Shown here piece by piece: positions 7,363 to 16,027 of a stretch of DNA of 64,000 nucleotides; within the stretch, counting starts at the first letter, position 1; the number at the start of each line of letters is the position of its first letter. The notes beneath the pieces were generated by a model that saw only the letters and a program-made list of their open reading frames with translations, did not search any database and had not been told where the DNA came from. The position numbers and the translations under genes were made by a program. This stretch comes from Streptomyces zhaozhouensis (lineage in GTDB: Bacteria; Actinomycetota; Actinomycetes; Streptomycetales; Streptomycetaceae). The stretch covers positions 151,560 through 215,559 of the forward strand of contig NZ_OCNE01000012.1 in assembly GCF_900230195.1 (NCBI RefSeq), given 5' to 3'.

Positions 7363-7928
7363 CCGCCCAGAGTGGCCGAGGCCCCGGCGGGCGGGCGACC
7401 GTTTTTCGGCGGGCTCCCCCCGCGCCTGAGGGCGCGCGCCGCGCGCACGCGACGCCCGCGCCGGGTGAGGCCCCACGGCTTCAGCACCGAAAGCGCCGTG
7501 AGAAAGACGTACAGGCCCGACGACACCAGCGGCGGGGCGATCAACGCGCCCGGGTCGGCGACCGGTTCGCCGGCCGCCACGGCCGCGGCCGCCGCGTTCA
7601 CCTCGGGGCGCAGCGCGAGCAGCGAGGCGGTCGCCGCGCCCACGCTCACCCAGAACTTGACCCAGACCCACCGGTGGTGCGCCAGCCCCCAGCGGGTGCC
7701 GAGCGAGAGCACCACCCCGGTGAGCAGGGTCAGGCCGATCAGCGGCGGCAGCGGCCAGTCGGTCAGCAGCCTCATGGAGCGGTGGGCCGCGCCGGCCGTC
7801 TCCTCCGTGCCCCTCGCGCCGGCGACGGCCAGCACCAGCAGGCACAGGGACAGACCGAGCCAGCCGACCGAGACGACGACATGGACGATCAACGTGACGC
7901 GCCGCGCGCGCCGGGTGAGTTGCGGCAT
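7359..7928 (-). CDS. Integral membrane protein, DUF2269-like
   Basis: 189 residues with four hydrophobic segments: VTLIVHVVVSVGWLGLSLCL (about 11-30), PLIGLTLLTGVVLSL (about 61-75), FWVSVGAATASLLAL (about 91-105) and a weaker one near residue 140 (SSGLYVFLTALSVL). A conserved-looking His sits in the first segment. The shape matches small DUF2269-like membrane proteins of unknown function. The basic C-terminal tail (GRRVRAARALRR) is probably cytoplasmic. It is the first gene of a pair with the downstream GNAT enzyme, with a four-base overlap. Start at ATG 7928; about 100 bases separate it from the divergent serine hydrolase. Confidence 0.6.
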   Translation of the reverse strand: MPQLTRRARRVTLIVHVVVSVGWLGLSLCLLVLAVAGARGTEETAGAAHRSMRLLTDWPLPPLIGLTLLTGVVLSLGTRWGLAHHRWVWVKFWVSVGAATASLLALRPEVNAAAAAVAAGEPVADPGALIAPPLVSSGLYVFLTALSVLKPWGLTRRGRRVRAARALRRGGSPPKNGRPPAGASATLGG

Positions 7929-8028
7929 GGGCCCACGGTCCCGCCGAAGGAGGCCGTGCCGCGTCCGCCGGGGGAAGTGACCCGCGCTACTCGCGGCCGA
8001 GTACTCCGGTGGGATAAAGGTGGTCCCC

Positions 8029-9477
8029 ATGACCGACAAGAGCCCCGAGACCGGCCCCCGGAACAGCGCGGGCAACGACACGACCCGCGTCGCACCGGGC
8101 GCCGCGTTCCTTGAGCCGCTGCCCGGTACCCGGCGCGAGCTCGCGCACCGCGTGGCGGTCTGCCAGTCGGAGGGCCGCGCCCCCGCCCTGGTCGCCACCG
8201 TGGCACGCGACGGGACGCCCGTGTGGAGCGGTGGTGCCGGCGAGCTTCCGGCCGGGGCCGCGCCGGAGCGGGTGCGCTTCCGCATCGCCTCCATCAGCAA
8301 GTCGCTGACGGCGGTGCTGGTGCTGCGGCTGCGCGACGAGGGCCTGATCGAGCTGGACCAGCCGGTCGAACGCTGGCTGCCCACCCCGCACGCCGGCGGC
8401 GCGACCGTCGCCCAACTGCTCGCGCACACCGCCGGCCTGGCCGCCGAGTCCGCGGGCCCCTGGTGGGAACGGACCCCCGGCGAGCTGCGGCCCGAGCTGC
8501 CCGACCTCTTCGGCCCCGACCAGGACCTCCACCCGGCCGGGCGGCGCTTCCACTACTCCAACCCCGGCTACGCGCTCCTCGGCGCGCTGGTGGAACGACT
8601 GCGCGGCGAGCCGTGGTTCACGGTGCTGCGCCGGGAGGTGCTGGAGCCGCTCGGCATGGAGCGCACCTCCTACGACCGCGCGGAGCCCGCGGCGCGCGGC
8701 TGGGCCGTGCACCCGCACGCCGACCTGCGGCAGCCGGAGCCCGAGGTGGACACCGGGCGGATGGCGCCGGCGGGGCAGCTGTGGTCGACGACGGAGGACC
8801 TCTGCGCGTTCGCCGCGTTCCTGACGGGGCACCACCCCGCCGCCGACGCGGTGCTCGGCGCCGACAGCAGGGCCGAGATGCGGACCTCCACCGTGCCGCT
8901 GGAACTGACCGACCTCACCAGCGGCTACGGCCTCGGCCTCCAGGTGGTCCAGCACGAGGGCCGCCAACTGTTCGGCCACGGCGGCTCGTTGCCCGGCTTT
9001 CTCGCCGGGGTCTGGTTCGACCCCGAGCAGCGCACCGCCGCCGCCGTCCTGGCCAACGCCACGGCCGGGCCCGCCGTGCGCACGCTCACGTTCGACCTGC
9101 TCGGCACCCTGCGCCGACGCGAGCCGAGCTTCCCCGAGCCCTGGCGGCCGGCGGCCGACGCCGATCCGGCGCTGCTGCCGCTGACCGGCGACTGGTACTG
9201 GGGCACCGCCGCCCACACCCTGCGGCTCGACGCCGCGGGGGGCGTCACGCTGTATCCGGCGGGCGGCTCCGGTCGCGGCTCGCGGTTCCGGCGGGTCGGC
9301 CCCGACGCGTGGCTGGGCCTGGACGCCTACTACGCGGGTGAGAGGCTCACCGTCCAGCGGGGGGCCGACGGCCGGGTCACCCATCTCGACGTGGGCACCT
9401 TCGTGTTCACCAGGGCGCCCTACGAGCCGGAGGCTCCCGTGCCGGGCGGCAGCGACCCGGCGGGCTGGACGGCCTGA
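8029..9477 (+). CDS. Serine hydrolase of the class C beta-lactamase fold
   Basis: 482 residues. The three active-site elements of this fold are present in order: SISK (Ser nucleophile and Lys, about residue 90), YSN within RRFHYSNPGYALLGALVE (about 180), and HGG within FGHGGSLPGF (about 320). Members include beta-lactamases, D-amino-acid peptidases and esterases such as EstB. No signal peptide is seen, which points to a cytoplasmic esterase or peptidase-like activity rather than a secreted lactamase. A C-terminal extension from about residue 380 (DWYWGTAAHTLRLD) resembles the beta domain often attached to such proteins. ATG 8029 is preceded by AAAGGTGG; the in-frame GTG at 8020 is less likely. 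Confidence 0.85.
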   Translation: MTDKSPETGPRNSAGNDTTRVAPGAAFLEPLPGTRRELAHRVAVCQSEGRAPALVATVARDGTPVWSGGAGELPAGAAPERVRFRIASISKSLTAVLVLRLRDEGLIELDQPVERWLPTPHAGGATVAQLLAHTAGLAAESAGPWWERTPGELRPELPDLFGPDQDLHPAGRRFHYSNPGYALLGALVERLRGEPWFTVLRREVLEPLGMERTSYDRAEPAARGWAVHPHADLRQPEPEVDTGRMAPAGQLWSTTEDLCAFAAFLTGHHPAADAVLGADSRAEMRTSTVPLELTDLTSGYGLGLQVVQHEGRQLFGHGGSLPGFLAGVWFDPEQRTAAAVLANATAGPAVRTLTFDLLGTLRRREPSFPEPWRPAADADPALLPLTGDWYWGTAAHTLRLDAAGGVTLYPAGGSGRGSRFRRVGPDAWLGLDAYYAGERLTVQRGADGRVTHLDVGTFVFTRAPYEPEAPVPGGSDPAGWTA

Positions 9478-9498
9478 ACAGCGGGCGTGCCGGGCGGC

Positions 9499-9948
9499 TC
9501 AGAGCGTGAGCTTGTACCCCACGTGGGTGGCTTGGAAGCCGAGCCGTTCGTAGAAGCGGTGCGCGTCGGTCCTGCTGGCGTCCGAGGTCAGCTGGACCAG
9601 CGCGCACCCCTCCCGCCGCGCCTCCTCGACGGCCTGGCGGATCAGCCAGCCGCCGATCCCGGCGCCGCGCCGGTCCGTGCGCACCCGCACCCCCTCGATC
9701 AGCGCGCGGGAGGAGCCCCGCCGGGAGAGCCCGAAGAGGATCGCCAGCTGGAGCGTGCCGACCACCTGGCCGTTCTCCTCGGCGACCAGCAGCCGCTGGT
9801 GGGGGTCGGAGGCGAAGCGGGCGAACGCCGCCTCGTAGGGCGTGAGGTCGTCGGGGCTCTCCCGGGCGGCGCCGAGCGGGTCGTCCGCCAGCATGGCGAC
9901 GATTTCCGGTACATCGTCCGAAGTGGCGGGACGCAGAAAGATATCCAT
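9499..9948 (-). CDS. GNAT acetyltransferase
   Basis: 149 residues of a single GNAT domain. It has MDIFLRPATSDDVPEIVAML at the start, the RTDRRGAGIGGWLIRQAVEE acetyl-CoA loop (about residues 91-110), and HRFYERLGFQATHVGYK near the end. The SDASRTDAHRFYERLGF segment is typical of small-molecule amine acetyltransferases of this length. Substrate unknown. It is convergent with the serine hydrolase 22 bases away and divergent from the flavohemoglobin gene, so it is probably monocistronic. Confidence 0.85.
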   Translation of the reverse strand: MDIFLRPATSDDVPEIVAMLADDPLGAARESPDDLTPYEAAFARFASDPHQRLLVAEENGQVVGTLQLAILFGLSRRGSSRALIEGVRVRTDRRGAGIGGWLIRQAVEEARREGCALVQLTSDASRTDAHRFYERLGFQATHVGYKLTL

Positions 9949-10174
9949 GCGGGACAGCCTAGGAATACCCGCGGAAAGCGGGCGAACCGCCCTTCCCCGC
10001 ACGGGGCTTGTGTCTCGTCCGTATAACGGTAAGGTCAGTCCCGCATCGGGGCGGCAAGCCGCTCAGTTTACGGGGTCTGAGGGACCGCTGACCGGTTTCC
10101 GGTCAATCGCCCCGCTTCCGGTGAGCGTGCTGACACGCTGTCCAACCGGGGAGTTGAGTGAGGCGAGGCAGGGC

Positions 10175-11386
10175 ATGACCGCGATATCGGCCGACGAGGG
10201 TGCCACCGTGCAGCATGATCTCGGAAGTGGCGTCCAGCCGTCCCACGACGCGAAGGCGATCCGCCGCACCCTGGCGGAGATCTCGCCCGTGGCCGACGAG
10301 GCGACGTCCTACTTCTACGCGCTGCTCTTCACCTACGGGCCGCATCTGCGCGACATGTTCCCCGCCGCGATGGACGCGCAACGCGACCGCATATTCGCCG
10401 CGCTGCTCTCCGCCGCCGAGACCATCGACGAGCCGGAGAAGCTCGACCGCTATCTGCGGGACCTCGGCCGGGGCCACCGGAAGTACGGGGTGCGCGCCGA
10501 CCAGTACCCGCTGGTCGGCGAGGCGCTGATGTACGCGTTGGAACGGTACGCGCCGCGCAGTTGGGGCCCGGAGACCGAGGCCGCCTGGGTCCGTGTCTAC
10601 ACGCTGATGTCGCAGACCATGATCGACGCGGCGGCCGACGACGAGTCGGTGGCGCCGCCGTGGTGGGACGCCGAGATCGTCTCGCACGAGCGCAGGACCC
10701 ACGACGTCGCCGTCGTCACCGTCCGCCCGGACCAGCCGTACCCCTACCGCGCCGGGCAGTACGCCAGCCTGGAGACCCCCTGGTGGCCGCGGGTGTGGCG
10801 GTCCTACTCCTTCGCCTCGACGCCGCGCTCCGACGGGCTGCTCTCGTTCCATGTGAAGTCCGTGCCGGCCGGCTGGGTCTCGCGTTCGCTGGTGCACCGC
10901 GCGCGGCCGGGCGACGTGCTGCGGCTGGGGGCGCCCGCCGGCTCGATGACGCTGGACCACGCCTCGGACCGCGGCCTGCTGTGCATGGGCGGCAGCACCG
11001 GGATCGCGCCGATCAAGGCGCTGGTGGAGGACGTCGCGGAACGCGGCCAACGCCGCCAGGTCGAGGTGTTCTTCGGCGCCAACCGGGACAACGAGCTGTA
11101 CGACCTCCAGTCCTTCCTCGACCTGGAGCGGCGGCACCCCTGGCTCGCCGTGAGACCCGTCGTCGCCGAGCGCTCGACCCTCGGCATGGCGGGCCAGCTC
11201 CCGGAGGCCGTGCGACAGTTGGGACCCTGGCGGGAGTTCGACGGCTATCTCTCGGGACCGCCGCAGATGATCCGCAAGGGAGTGGACGCCCTGGTCTCCA
11301 GCGGCATCCCCGCCGACCGCATCCGACACGACTTCGTCGGCTCGCTGGTGCGGGACGCCGAGGGGCCGGCCTCGCCCGCGCGGTGA
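10175..11386 (+). CDS. hmp: Flavohemoglobin-type globin-reductase
   Basis: 403 residues. An N-terminal globin (about 20-155) has SYFYALLF in helix B with the distal Tyr and GRGHRKYGV carrying the probable proximal His. A ferredoxin-reductase part follows: FAD motif RSYSFAS (about 208-214), GSTGIAPIKAL nucleotide loop (about 273-283) and YLSGPPQM near the C-terminus. Flavohemoglobins use NAD(P)H, FAD and heme to oxidise nitric oxide to nitrate, protecting the cytoplasm from nitrosative stress. Start at ATG 10175 after a purine-rich AGGCGAGGCAGGG. The PNPOx-like gene follows after 71 bases on the same strand and is likely co-transcribed. Confidence 0.9.
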   Translation: MTAISADEGATVQHDLGSGVQPSHDAKAIRRTLAEISPVADEATSYFYALLFTYGPHLRDMFPAAMDAQRDRIFAALLSAAETIDEPEKLDRYLRDLGRGHRKYGVRADQYPLVGEALMYALERYAPRSWGPETEAAWVRVYTLMSQTMIDAAADDESVAPPWWDAEIVSHERRTHDVAVVTVRPDQPYPYRAGQYASLETPWWPRVWRSYSFASTPRSDGLLSFHVKSVPAGWVSRSLVHRARPGDVLRLGAPAGSMTLDHASDRGLLCMGGSTGIAPIKALVEDVAERGQRRQVEVFFGANRDNELYDLQSFLDLERRHPWLAVRPVVAERSTLGMAGQLPEAVRQLGPWREFDGYLSGPPQMIRKGVDALVSSGIPADRIRHDFVGSLVRDAEGPASPAR

Positions 11387-11457
11387 GACCGCCACGGCGC
11401 CCGCCGGCGCCGGCCTCCCACCACCGACAACTTCGGCAACCGTAGAAAGTAAGCGCC

Positions 11458-12471
11458 ATGGCAGGGACAGCGGGAAACGGATGGCCGGCAGGGCTGGCCC
11501 AGCGCGCCGATCGCCCCGGCAGCGACGGCGAACACGCCCTCCAGGAACGGCTGGGCACGCGGGAACGCGCCGACCGCTTCTACCGTGACCAGGTCCTCGA
11601 CCATCTCAACGCGCGGATGCTGGAGTTCATCGCCGCGGCCGAGATGTTCTTCCTGGCCACCTCCGACCGGCACGGGGAGTGCGACAACACGTTCCGCGCC
11701 GGCCCCGCCGGCTTTCTCCACGCCCTCGACGCCCGCACCCTGGCCTGGCCCGAGTACCGGGGGAACGGGGTGCACGCCTCGCTCGGCAACCTCGCCGAGA
11801 ACCCGCACGCCGGGCTGCTGCTGCTCGACTTCGACCGCGCCAGGATCGGGCTGCACGTCAACGGCCGGGCGCGGATGGCCGACGACGACGAGCTCCGCGC
11901 GGCACACCCCTGGCTGCCCGACGAGTCGGTGCCGGGGCGGCGCACCAGGATCTGGGTGCGGCTGGAGGTGGAGGAGGCGTACATCCACTGCGCCAAGCAC
12001 ATACCCCACCTGGTGAAGGCGCCCAAGCGGACGGCGCGGGACTGGGGCACGGACGACCAGCGCCGCAAGGGCGGGGACTTCTTCGGCGCGGCGCGGGAGG
12101 CGCGCGAGGAGCGGGCCGCGCGGGAGCACGGGGGCGCGCCGCCGGTGCCGCCGGCGGCTCCCCCGATGGCTCCGCCCGCGCCGCCGGTGCCGGCACTCCC
12201 GCCCGTTCCACCCGTCCCGCCCGTTGCCCACGCGCCGCAGGTGCCCGTGCCGGCGCACGCCCACGGGCACGGGTACCCGCAGCAGCCGGCGCACGAGACC
12301 GGCTACGGCGGGCCGGCGCCGCACCACTACCACCCCGCCCCGGCGCAGCCGGCCCCGCCACAGGCGGCCGAGTGGCGCGCGGAGGCGCTGCGGGCGCTGG
12401 AGCGTGCGCGCCGGGTGGAACGGGCGGAGCAGCCGCCGTCGCCCCCGCCGTCGGGCGGCTGGTTCGGCTGA
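11458..12471 (+). CDS. PNPOx-like flavin-binding protein with Pro-rich tail
   Basis: 337 residues. Residues about 45-195 match the pyridoxamine-phosphate-oxidase split barrel: MLEFIAAAEMFFLATSDRHG, then NGVHASLGNLAENPHAGLLL and ARIGLHVNGRARM. The basic ending of this domain is VEEAYIHCAKHIPHL. From about residue 225 the chain becomes Pro/Ala/His-rich low-complexity sequence (PPVPPVPPVAHAP, HAHGHGYPQQPAHETGYGG), ending with a short charged helix and SGGWFG. Split-barrel proteins bind FMN, F420 or heme. The location right after flavohemoglobin suggests a role in NO or redox chemistry, which is an inference. The His-rich tail could bind metal or simply be a flexible linker. Confidence 0.8.
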   Translation: MAGTAGNGWPAGLAQRADRPGSDGEHALQERLGTRERADRFYRDQVLDHLNARMLEFIAAAEMFFLATSDRHGECDNTFRAGPAGFLHALDARTLAWPEYRGNGVHASLGNLAENPHAGLLLLDFDRARIGLHVNGRARMADDDELRAAHPWLPDESVPGRRTRIWVRLEVEEAYIHCAKHIPHLVKAPKRTARDWGTDDQRRKGGDFFGAAREAREERAAREHGGAPPVPPAAPPMAPPAPPVPALPPVPPVPPVAHAPQVPVPAHAHGHGYPQQPAHETGYGGPAPHHYHPAPAQPAPPQAAEWRAEALRALERARRVERAEQPPSPPPSGGWFG

Positions 12472-12480
12472 CGAGACGCC

Positions 12481-12987
12481 CTAGCGGTGGGCGAAGTCGG
12501 GGGCGAGGAGGGCGTGGATGCCGGGGATGTTGTTGCCGAGGTAGGCGTTGAGGCTCGGCGGCACGACGTTCACCGCGTTCAACCCCTCCCGGCTGAACGG
12601 CAGTCGGACGATCTCGTAGGTGCCGCGCGGCTCCGTGACCTCCGGGCCGTGGCGCAGGGACGGGTCCATCGAGACGAGTCGGCAGACGAAGAAGTGCTGC
12701 ACCTTCAGCCCCGGGGGCCCGTCCTCCCCCTGCTCCGGCACGTGCGGCACGGTGTCGACGAAGGCCGGCACCACGTCGGTGACGCGGGCGCCCAGCTCCT
12801 CGAAGACCTCCCGGTGCAGCGCCGCCACCACGCTCGGGTCGCCGGGCTCGACGCCGCCGCCGGGGGTGATCCAGTAGGGCGGGCTGCCGGGCCGCACGCG
12901 TTTGATCACGATCAGCTCGGGGCCGTCCAGCAGGATGGCCCGTGCGGTGCGCTTGACCACGGGTTGTGCCTGGTCCATGGGGTTCAT
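12481..12987 (-). CDS. Nudix-domain protein
   Basis: 168 residues with one Nudix domain. The helix of the Nudix box is clear (VAALHREVFEELGA, about residues 53-66), including the REVxEE metal-binding core, and PYWITPGGGVEPGD leads into it. The early Glu of the classical GX5EX7REUXEEXGU box appears to be replaced by Pro. It may therefore not be a standard nucleotide pyrophosphatase. AILLDGPELIVIKRVRPG is the first strand pair. Nudix enzymes cleave nucleoside-diphosphate-linked compounds; the substrate is unknown. It lies 48 bases after the cystathionine enzyme on the same strand and may be its downstream partner. Starts at 12987 and 12978 are both possible. Confidence 0.8.
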   Translation of the reverse strand: MNPMDQAQPVVKRTARAILLDGPELIVIKRVRPGSPPYWITPGGGVEPGDPSVVAALHREVFEELGARVTDVVPAFVDTVPHVPEQGEDGPPGLKVQHFFVCRLVSMDPSLRHGPEVTEPRGTYEIVRLPFSREGLNAVNVVPPSLNAYLGNNIPGIHALLAPDFAHR

Positions 12988-13035
12988 GTGGCCCGCCCGC
13001 CGCGCCGTGAAACCTCGCGCTGGTCGCCGCGGCGT

Positions 13036-14178
13036 TCAGCCCGCGGCGTCGGCGAGCGCCCGGCGCACGTCGGCCACCAGGTCCTCCGGGTCCTCGATGC
13101 CGAGCGAGAGCCGCACGAACCCCTCGGGCACCGCGTCCCCGCCCCAGCGCCCGCGCCGCTCGGCCGTCGACCTCACCCCGCCGAAGCTGGTGGCGTCGTC
13201 GACCAGCCGCAGCGCCGCCAGGAAGCGTTCGGCGTGCGCGCGGTCGGGCAGCGTGAACGAGACCACGCAGCCGAAGGAGTGCATCTGCCGCGCGGCCAGC
13301 GCGTGGTCGCGGTCCTCCGGAAGCCCGGGGTGGCGCAGCCCACTGACCTCGGGGCGTGCGGCCAGCGCGTGCGCCACGGCCAGCGCGTTCTCCGCCTGGC
13401 GTGCCACGCGCAACTGGAGCGTGGCCAGCCCGCGGTGCGCCAGCCACGCCTCCATGGGCCCCGGGATGGCACCCAGCACGGTGCGCCACTGGCGGATCTC
13501 CTCGACCAACTCCGGGTCGCGGCAGGCGACATAGCCGAGCAGCACGTCGCCGTGGCCGTTGAGCGCTTTGGTGCCGCTGGCCACCGACAGGTCGGCGCCC
13601 AGCTCCAGGGGGCGCTGGCCGAGCGGGGTGGCGAGGGTGTTGTCGACGGCGACCAACGTGCCGCGTGCGCGCGCCTCGCGCGCCAGGCCCGCGATGTCGC
13701 AGACGTCGAGGCCCGGGTTGGAGGGGGTCTCCAGCCACAGCAGCCGCACCCGCTCGCCCCGGTCCCACGCGGCGCGCAGTGCCGTCAGCTGGCCGTCGCC
13801 GCCCGTCGGCGCGGTGTGGCAGACGATGCCCCGCTCCTCGGCGCGGCGCCGCAGCTTCGGCCAGATCTGGTAGCCGTCGGCCGGCAGCACCACCGAGTCG
13901 CCCGACCCGACCAGGCTGAGAAGCGTGGCGGAGATCGCCGCCATCCCCGAGGGGAAGACGAGCGCCTCCGCGCGTTCGTCCGGCGACTCCAGCTCGGCCA
14001 CGGCGTCCTGGAGCGCGACCCAGGTCGGGTTGGACTCGCGGCCGTAGCCGTAGGGGGCGACGGAGGGATCGCCCGGCAGATGGAAGTGCGCGGCGAACAC
14101 CGGTGGCGGGACGGGCGGTTGGTACGCCTCGGCCACCGGCAGACCCGCCCGTACGGCCCGCGTCCCGTCTCCCGTCAT
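13036..14178 (-). CDS. Cystathionine gamma-synthase/lyase-type PLP enzyme
   Basis: 380 residues of the Cys/Met-metabolism PLP family. Visible landmarks are YGYGRESNPT (about 42-51, phosphate contact from the partner subunit), FPSGMAAISATLL (about 75-87), LETPSNPG (about 150), VAVDNTLATP (about 175-184) and the PLP-lysine motif ASGTKALNGHGD (about 199-210). The C-terminus has VRLSLGIEDPEDLVADV. These enzymes make or cleave cystathionine or related thioethers during transsulfuration. The exact reaction cannot be assigned from motifs. Start at ATG 14178. The Nudix gene follows closely on the same strand. Confidence 0.85.
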   Translation of the reverse strand: MTGDGTRAVRAGLPVAEAYQPPVPPPVFAAHFHLPGDPSVAPYGYGRESNPTWVALQDAVAELESPDERAEALVFPSGMAAISATLLSLVGSGDSVVLPADGYQIWPKLRRRAEERGIVCHTAPTGGDGQLTALRAAWDRGERVRLLWLETPSNPGLDVCDIAGLAREARARGTLVAVDNTLATPLGQRPLELGADLSVASGTKALNGHGDVLLGYVACRDPELVEEIRQWRTVLGAIPGPMEAWLAHRGLATLQLRVARQAENALAVAHALAARPEVSGLRHPGLPEDRDHALAARQMHSFGCVVSFTLPDRAHAERFLAALRLVDDATSFGGVRSTAERRGRWGGDAVPEGFVRLSLGIEDPEDLVADVRRALADAAG

Positions 14179-14331
14179 CGCCGCTCTCCCGTCGTGTCCG
14201 ATGTGGCCGGTTATCGGCCCTATCGCCGCACAAGTGTACGGCGGGCCCGCCGACCCCCCGCCGGGTCTCCCCGGCGCGGTCGTCGTCCGCGACCCGCCGC
14301 TCCGCTCACGCGCCCGCCGGGGGCGCGGGGT

Positions 14332-14841
14332 TCAGCCCACCGCCCCCGTCCGTTCCCGAACGGTCTTCAGCAGACCGGGCAGGGCGGCCTCGATGATGTC
14401 CAGGCACTCGGCGAAGCCCGCGTCGTCCCCGTAGTACGGGTCCGGCACGTCCAGCGCCTCGCCGGAGGCGGCGTCCGCGCCGTCGTCGCCGAAGGCGCGC
14501 AGCAGCCGCACCTTCTCGGCGGCGGCGGCGTCGGGCGCCAGCCGGCGCAACTCGCTCTCGTGGCCCCGGTCGAGCGCTATGACCAGGTCACACTCGTCGA
14601 ACCAGGAGACCTCGAACTGCCGCGCGGTGTGGTCCCCGCTGCCCGCCGGGTAACCGGCGGCGTTCATGGCGGCCACGGCGCGCGGGTCCGCCGGCTCCCC
14701 GGCGTGCCAGCCGCCGGTTCCGGCGCTGTCCACCACGATGCCGGTGTCCAGCCCCTCGTCGACGAGCCGGGCGCGGAGCAGCGCCTCGGCTATCGGGGAG
14801 CGGCAGATGTTCCCCGAGCAGACAAAGCAGATGCGATACAT
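14332..14841 (-). CDS. ptpA: Low-molecular-weight protein tyrosine phosphatase
   Basis: 169 residues. The catalytic P-loop CSGNICRS (CX5RS, residues about 8-15) sits immediately after the first strand MYRICFVC, and the general-acid DPYY loop is present as DVPDPYYGD (about 130-138). SAGTGGWHAGEPADPRA is the conserved second region. The enzyme removes phosphate from tyrosines in the cytoplasm. In S. coelicolor a PtpA of this kind influences secondary metabolism, as I recall. It lies 32 bases downstream of the holin-like gene on the same strand and is probably co-transcribed. ATG 14841 gives the standard short N-terminus. Confidence 0.9.
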   Translation of the reverse strand: MYRICFVCSGNICRSPIAEALLRARLVDEGLDTGIVVDSAGTGGWHAGEPADPRAVAAMNAAGYPAGSGDHTARQFEVSWFDECDLVIALDRGHESELRRLAPDAAAAEKVRLLRAFGDDGADAASGEALDVPDPYYGDDAGFAECLDIIEAALPGLLKTVRERTGAVG

Positions 14842-14873
14842 GTCGGTCGTTCCTCGGTCCAGTACCGCCGGTT

Positions 14874-15245
14874 TCAGTCGCGATCCAGGATCAGGTTGAC
14901 CGCCCACGAAACGATGGAGATGATCAAGCCGCCCAGCACCGCCGAACCGAAGCCCTCGACCTCGAACTTGTCGCCCGAGAGCCAGTCGGTGAGCAACAGC
15001 ATCAGGGCGTTGATCACCAGCGTGAACAGACCGAGGGTCACGATCAGCAGAGGCAGGGCGAAGAACTTCACGATGGGCTTGACGATGATGTTCACCACAC
15101 CGAAGATCAGCGCCACGATGAGCAGCGTCACGGCCTTGCCACCGGTGCTCTCGCCGGGCTCACCGAGAGTGATGTCATTCACCAGCCAGACGGCGGCCGA
15201 CAGGGCCACGGCGTTGGCGAGCAGCTTCACGAAGATGGTTGTCAT
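14874..15245 (-). CDS. Holin-like membrane protein (phage holin family 4, PF04020 type)
   Basis: 123 residues with four hydrophobic segments: ANAVALSAAVWLVNDITLG (about 10-28), VTLLIVALIFGVVNIIVKPI (about 39-58), ALPLLIVTLGLFTLVINALM (about 63-82) and SAVLGGLIISIVSWAVNLIL (about 101-120). The sequence VNIIVKPIVKFFALPLLI is typical of the PF04020 family, which is bacterial and unrelated to lysis despite its name. Function unknown. It precedes ptpA on the same strand and is divergent from the cupin gene, with 59 bases between their starts. Confidence 0.8.
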   Translation of the reverse strand: MTTIFVKLLANAVALSAAVWLVNDITLGEPGESTGGKAVTLLIVALIFGVVNIIVKPIVKFFALPLLIVTLGLFTLVINALMLLLTDWLSGDKFEVEGFGSAVLGGLIISIVSWAVNLILDRD

Positions 15246-15304
15246 ACGGGAGATCGTTTCAGATGCCTCCCGGTGCGCAAGGGGAACGCAAGGGGAATGA
15301 GCAG

Positions 15305-15622
15305 ATGAAGGAGTTCCGGCTCGACAGGCTTGACCTGGAGCGCGCCGCGCACAACGGTGCCTACCTGCGCTTCCTGCGGGAGCCCCGGATGTCGGCCGGC
15401 CTGTACGCGCTGGCGGCCGGGGAGGCGGACAGCCAGCGGCCGCACGCCCAGGACGTGATCAACTTCGTGGTCAGCGGTCGCGCGTCCATCACGGTGGGTG
15501 AGGAGACGACCATGGTGGCGCGCGGCAGCGTCGTCTATGTGCCGGCGGGGCAGCCGGCCCGCTTCCACCACATCACCGAGGACCTGCGGGTGCTCGTGGT
15601 CTTCTCGCCCCCCGAGGGCTGA
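15305..15622 (+). CDS. Small cupin-domain protein
   Basis: 105 residues forming one cupin barrel. The first motif is partly eroded (QRPHAQDVINFVVSGRASIT) and the second reads GSVVYVPAGQPARFHHITED. This leaves at least His residues that could bind a metal. The ATG at 15305 follows AAGGGGAATGAGC with good spacing; an upstream in-frame start would add about 22 non-conserved residues and is rejected. Single-domain cupins of this size act as binding proteins, isomerases or oxygenases; nothing in the neighbourhood fixes the substrate. Confidence 0.75.
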   Translation: MKEFRLDRLDLERAAHNGAYLRFLREPRMSAGLYALAAGEADSQRPHAQDVINFVVSGRASITVGEETTMVARGSVVYVPAGQPARFHHITEDLRVLVVFSPPEG

Positions 15623-15817
15623 CCCGGGCCGGACGGCCCCGGCCCCCGCCGCCCGGGACACGCTCTCTCAGGGTTCACCTCAGGGAACGGTCAGGGGAGG
15701 ACGGGGGCCGCCGCGACTCCCGGGAGGGTGGGGTGCGCGCTTAGCATCGAGTCATCGAGTTATCACGCTGCCGGGCCCAGGTCCGGCCAACGACACGCGC
15801 GAACAGGAGCCCGGGCC

Positions 15818-16027
15818 ATGAAGGAAGCCTTTATGACACTGCCGTGGTGGGTGCGGTGGATCGCGATCCCCGCCATCGCGCTGGTGGTCTTCGGTGGCCT
15901 GCTGCTCACCGTCCTCACCTGGGTGATCGGCCTGGTCTTCCGGATACTGCTCTTCGTCGCCGTGGTGGCCGTGCTGATCTTCGTGGTGCGGAAGTTCACC
16001 TCTTCCTCCTCCGGCGGGGGTTGGTAG
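15818..16027 (+). CDS. DUF5326-type small membrane protein
   Basis: 69 residues. It begins MKEAFMTLPWWVRWIAIPAI and then runs through two almost continuous hydrophobic segments (about 11-38 and 42-60) to a Ser/Gly-rich tail ending SSSSGGGW. It matches the short DUF5326 proteins common in Streptomyces, function unknown. CAGGAGC upstream supports ATG 15818; a second Met five codons on is possible. The last 32 bases overlap the 3' end of the YibE/F gene on the other strand, an unusually tight convergent overlap. Confidence 0.75.
   Translation: MKEAFMTLPWWVRWIAIPAIALVVFGGLLLTVLTWVIGLVFRILLFVAVVAVLIFVVRKFTSSSSGGGW

Noticed and set aside
14874..15245. Prophage lysis gene (holin)
   Set aside because: The PF04020-type family is chromosomal and widespread; no other phage genes are present.
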